The notes under the pieces: model-generated | What the model was told of the DNA's origin: nothing | Seen by the model: the letters and a program-made list of their open reading frames with translations, nothing else | The model's database searches: none | Origin: Deinococcus sp. | GTDB lineage: Bacteria > Deinococcota > Deinococci > Deinococcales > Deinococcaceae | Direction: 5' to 3' | DNA: 9,061 bases | NCBI GenBank assembly: GCA_025351205.1 | Contig: JANXWI010000411.1 | Location: forward strand, 1 to 9,061 | Program-made: the position numbers and the translations under genes | Shown here: piece after piece, positions 5,080-9,061 of the stretch | Position numbering within the stretch: the stretch's first letter is position 1 | Layout of the letters: every line of letters begins with the position of its first letter

Positions 5080-5649
5080 GAACACCATCAGGCCCGCTTG
5101 AACACGGCCAGATTCAGAGGCGTCTGGTGGGCCGTTTCGCTGCTGCTGGTGGCCGTGATCTGGATGCTCAGTTCCGGCAGTGACCTGCTGGGCGTGCCGC
5201 TGCCCCATCCCCTCGACTGGCCCCCCCTCGACTGGCCCCCCCTCGAGTGGGCCGGGCACGCGCTGGAATACCTGGCGCTCGGCTTCGCGCTGGGACGGGC
5301 CACGGGCCGCCCCGGGCTGGCGCTGGGGCTGGCCGCCTGGGCCGGGACCGTGGACGAGGTGCATCAGGCCTTCGTGGCGGGCCGGGACGCGGGCATTCAG
5401 GACTGGCTTGCCGATCTGCTGGGCGGGTGGATCGGCGTCCGTATGAGCGCCGGGCAGGGCAGCACTCCGGTGCAGCGCCGTGCCGCGCCTCAATCGTCGG
5501 AGGCCCAGACCCTGGAAACACAGCTCTCGGAAGCACAGTCCTTGGAAACACAGTCTTTGGAAGCACAGTCCTTGGAAGCACAGTCCTTGGAAGCACAGTC
5601 CTTGGAAGCACAGACCTCTAGAACAAAGACCCCAGGGAACATCCGCTAA
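5065..5649 (+). CDS. VanZ-like membrane protein with repetitive C-terminal tail
   Basis: 194 aa. The VanZ-like domain covers residues about 20-125: helix 1 (20-36, VWWAVSLLLVAVIWMLSS), then AGHALEYLALGFALGR (63-78), a third helix (84-96), TVDEVHQAFVAGRDAGIQDWLAD (95-117) and a last helix (LLGGWIGV). The conserved H-x-x-E-Y, D-E-x-H-Q and GRD...D-x-x-AD residues are all present. VanZ proteins are small integral membrane proteins; VanZ itself gives low-level teicoplanin resistance, but most relatives have no known role. A PLDWP repeat lengthens the loop before helix 2, and residues 145-184 are eight pentapeptides (mostly LEAQS) forming a hydrophilic, probably cytoplasmic tail. The ATG at 5065 lacks a clear Shine-Dalgarno and lies 17 bases after the epimerase stop, so co-transcription with the epimerase gene is likely. 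Confidence 0.85.
   Translation: MQHPPEHHQARLNTARFRGVWWAVSLLLVAVIWMLSSGSDLLGVPLPHPLDWPPLDWPPLEWAGHALEYLALGFALGRATGRPGLALGLAAWAGTVDEVHQAFVAGRDAGIQDWLADLLGGWIGVRMSAGQGSTPVQRRAAPQSSEAQTLETQLSEAQSLETQSLEAQSLEAQSLEAQSLEAQTSRTKTPGNIR
5212..5250. repeat. 15-bp tandem repeat, 2.6 copies, in the VanZ-like gene
   Basis: CTCGACTGGCCCCCC at 5212 and 5227 (identical), then CTCGAGTGG at 5242. It encodes LDWPP LDWPP LEW just before the conserved AGHALEYL helix. Confidence 0.9.
5497..5616. repeat. 15-bp tandem repeat, 8 copies, at the VanZ-like C-terminus
   Basis: Units every 15 bases from 5497 to 5602; consensus TTGGAAGCACAGTCC. Units 5, 6 and 7 (5557, 5572, 5587) are identical, unit 8 differs near its end, and units 1-4 are more diverged. 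They encode SEAQT, LETQL, SEAQS, LETQS, then LEAQS three times and LEAQT. The whole array lies after the last predicted membrane helix. Confidence 0.95.
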
Positions 5650-5688
5650 CGGCCAACGCCTTCTCATGGTGGCCGCCGGACCGACACC

Positions 5689-5694
5689 TAGCCT
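5689..5694 (+). promoter_or_regulatory. Leaderless-type -10 hexamer (TAGCCT) for the DUF1440-like gene
   Basis: TAGCCT fits TANNNT and ends six bases before ATG 5701, with no Shine-Dalgarno between. The spacing is the same as in two other genes of this window. No clear -35 box. Confidence 0.6.
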
Positions 5695-5700
5695 GGGTCC

Positions 5701-6327
5701 ATGTTCACTCTTCTGCGGCAAACCGCGCAACCTAATCTCTACCGTGGGGCCGTGCTGGGACTGGTGGGCGGCGTGGTCGGTGTGCTGGCGATGGGACAGT
5801 ACTGGGTACGGATCGCCCCGCTGCTCACGCCCAGGTCGGAAGATGCGGAGGGTGACGGGGGAGAGGCGCAGCAGCCCCAGCCCGATCAACCCCAGCCAGA
5901 TCAACCCCAGCCCGATCAGAACGTCATTTCCCCCTTTGGGCAGCAGCATGAATCCGGCGAGACCAGCACCGCTGCAATGGGCCGGATTGCCTACCAGTCG
6001 GTCACGGGCAAGACTCCGGGAACCGAAACCCGGATCGCTCTGAGTGAAGGCGTCCACTGGGGTTTCGGGATCCTGAGCGGCGCGCTGTATGGGGCGCTCA
6101 CGGCCCGCCACTCCCACCTTCCCGCCGCCAGTCCGCTGACCGGGGCCGTTTTCGGGGCCGCGCTCTGGGCGCTCAACGACGAGGGGCTGGTGCCGCTGCT
6201 GGGCCTGCAAGACGGCCCGGCGGCCTCGCCTGCCAGCGGCCACCTCAACCGCCTGGGGGCGCACGTGTTCTACGGCGCGGCGCTGGGAATGGGCGTCTGG
6301 GCACTGGACCGGATCAAACCGGAGTAG
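5701..6327 (+). CDS. DUF1440-like (YagU-type) membrane protein
   Basis: 208 aa. Predicted membrane helices: about 15-32 (RGAVLGLVGGVVGVLAMG), 117-136 (GVHWGFGILSGALYGALTAR), 146-160 (LTGAVFGAALWALND) and 185-201 (LGAHVFYGAALGMGVWA). The layout of a first Gly-rich helix, a long polar loop, then EGVHWGFGILSGALYG, AVFGAALWALNDEGLVPLLGL and a last AHVFYGAALG helix resembles DUF1440/YagU-type inner-membrane proteins; this is a moderate match made by eye. The polar loop (45-92) contains three PQPDQ pentapeptides (59-73). The start is set by a leaderless-type -10. It follows the VanZ-like gene by 51 bases on the same strand and converges on the next gene. Biochemical role unknown. Confidence 0.7.
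   Translation: MFTLLRQTAQPNLYRGAVLGLVGGVVGVLAMGQYWVRIAPLLTPRSEDAEGDGGEAQQPQPDQPQPDQPQPDQNVISPFGQQHESGETSTAAMGRIAYQSVTGKTPGTETRIALSEGVHWGFGILSGALYGALTARHSHLPAASPLTGAVFGAALWALNDEGLVPLLGLQDGPAASPASGHLNRLGAHVFYGAALGMGVWALDRIKPE
5875..5919. repeat. 15-bp tandem repeat, 3 copies, in the DUF1440-like gene
   Basis: CCCCAGCCCGATCAA (5875), CCCCAGCCAGATCAA (5890) and CCCCAGCCCGATCAG (5905), encoding PQPDQ in frame within the polar loop. The unit resembles those at 3141-3200 (complement) and 6331-6400. Confidence 0.9.
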
Positions 6328-6330
6328 GCG

Positions 6331-6400
6331 CGGCCAGCCCCGGATCGGCCAGCCCCAGCTCAGTCAACCACAGCTCAGTCAACCACAGCTCAGCCAGCCG
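6331..6400. repeat. 15-bp tandem repeat filling a convergent spacer, about 4.7 copies
   Basis: Units at 6331 (CGGCCAGCCCCGGAT), 6346 (CGGCCAGCCCCAGCT), 6361 and 6376 (CAGTCAACCACAGCT, identical), and a partial at 6391 (CAGCCAGCC). They occupy nearly all of the 62 bases between the two convergent stop codons and run into the last codons of the minus-strand gene. Mostly non-coding, yet the period is the same 15 bp. Confidence 0.85.
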
Positions 6401-6956
6401 GTATCAGGGCGTGCGGCGTGACGGCCCACCACTGCCGCAGGGTCACGCTCAGCGTATCCGGACCACAGACCCGCACCGGCAGCCCCAGGCCCGCACAGAC
6501 GCTGGCCGGGGCACATTGGCCCTGTTCACCTGTCTGCGTCATACCCGTTTCTGGTACACCAGCCGCTCCTGTAACACGTCCGGCCAGCGCGTCTGTCCAG
6601 GCCGGGGCGCCGCCGCCCTCGTGGTAGGTCAGGCCGCTCTGCTCATCCCGCTGTTCCGAGCCGGGCAGCGTCATTTCCGGTCCGCCCGACAGAGGGCGGT
6701 CTACCACCAGCACGCCGCTCAGGCCGCGCCCCAGCACCGGATCGTTCTGTTGCCGCAGAGCCATTTCCAGTGGTGTCAGGCCCGCGTACACCAGCAGCAC
6801 CGCCTCGCCCTTGCCTTCCAGCGCCTCCAGCGCCCTGGCCGCCGCCCCAGCGTGCTGCGGCGGCGAGGCCACCAGCCAGCGGTGACCGCCCGCCCGGCCC
6901 GTGTACAGGGCCAGGGTGCTGGCGTAGAGGTCGCTCCAGACGCTGACGAGGTACAT
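6390..6956 (-). CDS. Orphan hypothetical protein
   Basis: 188 aa, not recognised. The start at ATG 6956 is supported by a TANNNT hexamer six bases upstream. The N-terminal half looks like a small alpha/beta fold with strands and helices alternating: MYLVSVWSDLYASTLALYTG, RWLVASP, a helix HAGAAARALEALEGKG, EAVLLVYAGL, a helix TPLEMALRQQ, and GVLVVDRPL. The C-terminal half is Gly/Thr/Glu-rich (about 100-150) and ends with PVRVCGPDTLSVTLRQWWAV. No signal peptide or membrane helix is evident, so it is probably cytoplasmic. It is divergent from the phosphoesterase gene (140-base spacer) and convergent with the DUF1440-like gene. Codon use resembles the neighbouring genes, and the promoter motif makes a real gene likely. 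Confidence 0.7.
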   Translation of the reverse strand: MYLVSVWSDLYASTLALYTGRAGGHRWLVASPPQHAGAAARALEALEGKGEAVLLVYAGLTPLEMALRQQNDPVLGRGLSGVLVVDRPLSGGPEMTLPGSEQRDEQSGLTYHEGGGAPAWTDALAGRVTGAAGVPETGMTQTGEQGQCAPASVCAGLGLPVRVCGPDTLSVTLRQWWAVTPHALIPAG

Positions 6957-6962
6957 GGGAGC

Positions 6963-6968
6963 AGTCTA
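6963..6968 (-). promoter_or_regulatory. Leaderless-type -10 hexamer (TAGACT) for the orphan gene
   Basis: On the minus strand TAGACT is followed by GCTCCC and then the ATG at 6956, the same six-base spacing as at 4544 and 5689. There is no Shine-Dalgarno. No clear -35 box. Confidence 0.65.
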
Positions 6969-7083
6969 GCGTGTTGACCCGCGCCCTGCCCTGGTCGGCG
7001 GTCCAGCCCCTGACCATGCCCGATTGATCCGGGCGAACTTCGGTTGCGGTCAATCTGGCCACACCTCTGTGGCCCGTCCTCGC

Positions 7084-7089
7084 TATCAT
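7084..7089 (+). promoter_or_regulatory. Leaderless-type -10 hexamer (TATCAT) for the phosphoesterase gene
   Basis: TATCAT, close to the TATAAT consensus, ends seven bases before GTG 7097. It overlaps the upstream ATG at 7088, so a transcript from this promoter would lack that ATG. This decides the start of the next gene. Confidence 0.65.
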
Positions 7090-7096
7090 GGCCTCC

Positions 7097-7849
7097 GTGC
7101 GCCTGCTGCTGCTGTCCGACATTCACGCCAACGGGGTGGCCCTCCAGGCGGTCATGAAGGATGCCTGGACCCGCAAGTTTGACCGCGTGGTCTCGCTGGG
7201 TGACGCGCTGGGCTACGGCCCGCGCCCGCGAGAGGTGCTCGACACCCTGCGCGACCTGGACGCCACCTGTATTCTGGGAAACCACGAAGACATGATGCTG
7301 CGCCTGATTCACCATCCCGAGGTGCGCGGCGAGGGCATCGTGGCCCAGGCGCTCGAATGGCAGCACGGCCAGCTCAGCAAGCGCGACATCGCCGAACTGC
7401 ACCAGTGGACCGACGGCGTAGACGATCCCCTTGTGGGCGCACGCTACCGCCACGGCACCCCCACCAGCCTGGACGACTACAGCGACTCGGTGACCTCGGC
7501 CCGCGACATCTTCGCCAACTGGCACGGGCGTCTGGGCTTCGTGGGGCACACCCACGTGCCGGGCGTGTACGCCACCCTCAACGCCCCGGTGGGCGAGTGG
7601 ATCAAGTATCAGGCGTTCCAGGACGGCGGCAGCTACATGGTTCCGCCCGCCGCCCGCGTGATTCTCAACCCCGGCTCGGTGGGCCAGCCGCGCGACGGCA
7701 ATCCGCAGGCCAGCTACGCGATTTTCGACACCGCGCGCCATAACTTTCAGGTGTACCGGATTTCCTACGACATTGCCCAGACGCAGGCGCAGATTCAGGC
7801 GGCGGGGCTGCCGGACGTGCTCGGGGCGCGGCTGAGCATCGGGAAGTGA
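7097..7849 (+). CDS. Calcineurin-like metallophosphoesterase
   Basis: 250 aa from GTG 7097. All the metal-site motifs of the calcineurin-like phosphoesterase superfamily are in order: SDIHANG (Asp8, His10), GDALGYGP (Asp36), GNHED (Asn62, His63), YRHGTP (His119), GHTHVPGVY (His151, His153), then NPGSVGQPRDG. This is the full-length, two-metal cytoplasmic type (YfcE-like), which hydrolyses phosphomonoesters or phosphodiesters; the natural substrate cannot be read from sequence. Starting at GTG gives MRLLLLSDIHANG, the family-typical N-terminus. The in-frame ATG at 7088 would add only three residues and lies inside the -10 hexamer. It is a single-gene unit, divergent from the orphan gene and followed by a long non-coding stretch. 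Confidence 0.93.
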   Translation: MRLLLLSDIHANGVALQAVMKDAWTRKFDRVVSLGDALGYGPRPREVLDTLRDLDATCILGNHEDMMLRLIHHPEVRGEGIVAQALEWQHGQLSKRDIAELHQWTDGVDDPLVGARYRHGTPTSLDDYSDSVTSARDIFANWHGRLGFVGHTHVPGVYATLNAPVGEWIKYQAFQDGGSYMVPPAARVILNPGSVGQPRDGNPQASYAIFDTARHNFQVYRISYDIAQTQAQIQAAGLPDVLGARLSIGK

Positions 7850-7905
7850 TTTGAATGTTCTGTCTGGCTCTGGCCTTAACTTCTGGCTTTCACCCCACCC
7901 CCCAG

Positions 7906-7930
7906 CCCCCTACCCCTGAGGGGCAGGGGG
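7906..7930. terminator. GC-rich hairpin downstream of the phosphoesterase gene
   Basis: CCCCCT-A-CCCC / GGGG-C-AGGGGG with loop TGA: ten pairs and one A-C mismatch, 56 bases after the phosphoesterase stop. No T-tract follows. It may end that transcript, or it may simply belong to the CACCCC/CCCCT-type intergenic repeat family. Confidence 0.4.
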
Positions 7931-8018
7931 GGCTTGAAAGATTCGTCAAGCGCTGCGCTATTGGCAAGGCAAGTCGGCTCATTCGGCGGGGTATCGACCC
8001 TGGTTTTACCTATCTGGA

Positions 8019-8034
8019 AAGCGGAAATCCGCTT
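8019..8034. repeat. Inverted repeat AAGCGGA-AA-TCCGCTT
   Basis: A perfect seven-base stem with a two-base loop in the middle of the non-coding stretch. It could be part of a dispersed repeat or a small hairpin; nothing nearby indicates a function. Confidence 0.45.
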
Positions 8035-8228
8035 CTTGACAGTGGAGAGGTTGGAAGTTCGGCTCAGCCACACGGATGTATGGGCGTTCTTGGGCAGAAC
8101 AGCGCCGTTGACGACGCTTGCCCGCCGTCTTTGATACACCGAAGGCTGTGCGGCGGCGACCTGGAAGAGCTGCCAAGTTATTCCGACGACCAGTTTTTTC
8201 CACCGAGCGTCAGCAAAGTGTGGCCGTT

Positions 8229-8279
8229 CCCCCTCGCCCCCGGCGGGAGAGGGGCCTCGCGCAGCGAGGGGGAGAGGGG
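8229..8279. repeat. Composite hairpin intergenic repeat, copy 1
   Basis: Starts CCCCCTCGCCCCCGGCGGGA, where CCCCTC pairs with GAGGGG, followed by the hairpin CCTCGC-GCA-GCGAGG and then GGGAGAGGGG. It is preceded by TGGCCGTT, as is copy 2. The two-hairpin architecture resembles the small non-coding repeats scattered in Deinococcus and other GC-rich genomes. Confidence 0.75.
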
Positions 8280-8323
8280 ACCACCGAGCAGGCCTGAACT
8301 CAATCCCCTCATCCTGGCCGTTT

Positions 8324-8371
8324 CCCCCTCTACCTCTGGGAGAGGGGCGCTGCAAAGCAGCGGGGTGAGGG
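8324..8371. repeat. Composite hairpin intergenic repeat, copy 2
   Basis: First hairpin CCCCTCTACC-TCT-GGGAGAGGGG, second hairpin CGCTGC-AAA-GCAGCG, then GGGTGAGGG. The left flank TGGCCGTTT matches copy 1. Its right half matches the inverted half-copy at 3315-3340. Confidence 0.75.
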
Positions 8372-8423
8372 TTCACATGGGCACGCTCAGTCGCCCACAA
8401 CGAGAGGGAGTGAGTCAGCTGGA

Positions 8424-8437
8424 CGTTTATGTAAACG
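8424..8437. promoter_or_regulatory. Inverted repeat upstream of the delta-prime gene
   Basis: CGTTTA-TG-TAAACG, six-base arms and a two-base centre, AT-rich against the background, 31 bases before the ATG of the delta-prime gene. It could be an operator or a -10 region, but there is no independent support. Confidence 0.3.
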
Positions 8438-8468
8438 GCTTCTCAGTCCCCGTTTCAGTGGCTCAGCG

Positions 8469-9061
8469 ATGACCGCCCCCATCGCCCCCGGCTTCCACCC
8501 CGATCTGCTCGAACAGGCGCGGCGTTACCCTGGCCACGCGCTGCTGCTGTCCGGCCCGGCGCGGGTGGGCAAGCGGGCACTGGCGCTGGAGATCGTGGCG
8601 TTCCAGAACTGCCTGCTCCCCGGCCCCATTGTGGCTGGGCTGGCCGGGGAAGCCTGCGGGCACTGCGCGTCCTGCCGGGCAGTGGCGCTCAGCGAGGCCC
8701 AGCCGGGGGCGCATCCCGATCTGCTGCTGGTGTCTGCGCGCACCACCACCAGCACCGGCAAGGCGGCGCGGCGCAGGATCATTCCGGTGGGGGCCATCGT
8801 GCAGGCCCGCGACGACGGCCACGACTACGACCAGCACGTCTATCAGTTTCTGGAGCTGCGGCCCACCTACAGGCGGCGCGTGGTGCTGATCGACGGCGCG
8901 GAATACCTGAACGAGCAGGCCGCCAACGCGCTGCTGAAACTGGTCGAGGAACCGCCGCACAATGCGCTGTTTCTGTTTCTGAGCGAAGACGTGGGGCTGG
9001 TGATGCCCACCATCGTCAGCCGCACGGCGAGGCTGAACGTGCAGCCGGTGTCTGACCGCCG
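8469..9061 (+). CDS. holB: DNA polymerase III subunit delta-prime (C-terminus outside window)
   Basis: The first 197 codons from ATG 8469; the gene runs off the right edge. The protein is a clamp-loader AAA+ subunit that helps load the sliding clamp at the replication fork. Visible parts: HALLLSGPARVGKRALALEI (23-42), a P-loop with Lys35 but Arg where Ser/Thr is usual; a zinc-binding module with Cys48 and CGHCASC (Cys63, Cys66, Cys69); HPDLLLV (82-88); RRVVLIDGAEYLNEQAANAL (136-155), the Walker B region; LLKLVEEPP (155-163); and PTIVSRTARL (180-189), the arginine-finger SRC-type motif with Arg185. The altered P-loop fits the known inability of many delta-prime subunits to hydrolyse ATP. Cys48 is 14 residues before the next Cys, a wider gap than in E. 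coli. There is no strong Shine-Dalgarno. The 619-base spacer upstream suggests it begins its own transcription unit. Confidence 0.93.
   Translation, partial: MTAPIAPGFHPDLLEQARRYPGHALLLSGPARVGKRALALEIVAFQNCLLPGPIVAGLAGEACGHCASCRAVALSEAQPGAHPDLLLVSARTTTSTGKAARRRIIPVGAIVQARDDGHDYDQHVYQFLELRPTYRRRVVLIDGAEYLNEQAANALLKLVEEPPHNALFLFLSEDVGLVMPTIVSRTARLNVQPVSDR

Larger units (their letters stand above)
7850..8468. other. 619-base non-coding stretch with hairpin repeats
   Basis: I see no convincing gene here. Open frames on both strands run through the hairpin repeats and show no domain or start signal. It contains a GC-rich hairpin (7906-7930), an AAGCGGA-AA-TCCGCTT inverted repeat (8019-8034), two copies of a composite hairpin repeat (8229-8279 and 8324-8371), and a CGTTTA-TG-TAAACG inverted repeat (8424-8437) 31 bases before the delta-prime gene. 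The central part (about 7935-8220) is less GC-rich than the genes and may itself be part of a larger dispersed repeat. The promoter for the delta-prime gene should be here, but I cannot place it securely. Confidence 0.7.

Noticed and set aside
5497..5616. CRISPR array
   Set aside because: Units are adjacent 15-mers without spacers and encode in-frame pentapeptides; there are no cas genes.
4726..6264. 512-codon open frame on the minus strand with many LCFQG repeats
   Set aside because: The repeats are the antisense reading of the LEAQS array. It crosses three plus-strand genes with recognisable domains and has no start signal.
8036..8064. TTGACA -35 box in the spacer before the delta-prime gene
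   Set aside because: The hexamer is perfect, but 17 bases downstream reads TCGGCT, not a -10 element, and it is over 400 bases from the gene.
7935..8220. Remnant insertion sequence or decayed gene
   Set aside because: No transposase motif, terminal inverted repeats or target duplication can be seen; it is left as a non-coding stretch.
7876..8400. 174-codon minus-strand frame in the same spacer
   Set aside because: It ends in PLPLRGRGLGGG, the usual translation of hairpin-type intergenic repeats; no start signal or family.
8424..8437. Radiation/desiccation response motif (RDRM)
   Set aside because: The known motif is a 17-bp palindrome close to TTATGTCATTGACATAA. This site contains TTATGT, but the other half (ACATAA) is missing.
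7855..8472. 205-codon open frame ending in ATGA over the delta-prime start
   Set aside because: It reads straight through three hairpin repeats, has no recognisable domain, no start signal, and contains low-complexity PPTPEGQGG and RGASRSEGERG-type segments.

Overview
The window is about 9 kb of high-GC bacterial DNA that looks like a chromosomal segment of a Deinococcus species or a close relative. The lineage call is an inference. It rests on three things: a DUF1800 gene beside an ECF sigma / anti-sigma / RseB-like cluster with Deinococcus-style proteins; four genes whose start codon lies 6-7 nt after a TANNNT -10 hexamer (leaderless genes, common in Deinococcus); and intergenic repeats made of CCCCTC...GAGGGG and GCTGC-AAA-GCAGC hairpins.

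Left part (1-3117, all minus strand, read right to left): an ECF sigma factor (3117-2575), a membrane anti-sigma factor overlapping it by one base (2575-2162), a secreted RseB/MucB-like regulator overlapping that by a few bases (2165-1170), then a DUF1800 protein (1044 to beyond the window edge) with its own Shine-Dalgarno. The first three form a compact envelope-stress-type switch: the sigma is held by a one-pass membrane protein, and an extracytoplasmic RseB-like partner probably tunes its release.

Middle (3118-7849): after a 386-base spacer filled with repeats come a lipoprotein with a beta-propeller-like pattern (3504-4499), a methylmalonyl-CoA epimerase (4556-5047), a VanZ-like membrane protein with a long repetitive tail (5065-5649), and a DUF1440-like membrane protein (5701-6327), all plus strand. 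A convergent orphan gene (6956-6390, minus) follows, then a divergent calcineurin-type metallophosphoesterase (7097-7849, plus).

Right part (7850-9061): a 619-base non-coding stretch with three hairpin-type intergenic repeats, then the first 197 codons of the DNA polymerase III delta-prime subunit.

The most unusual property is a recurring set of short tandem arrays with a 15-bp period, at nine sites between 1315 and 6400 (plus one 18-bp, one 17-bp and one 9-bp array). They have different unit sequences. They occur inside genes as in-frame pentapeptides, across gene junctions, and in two non-coding spacers. Keeping 15 bp even outside genes points to a DNA-level process that makes or spreads arrays of this length.
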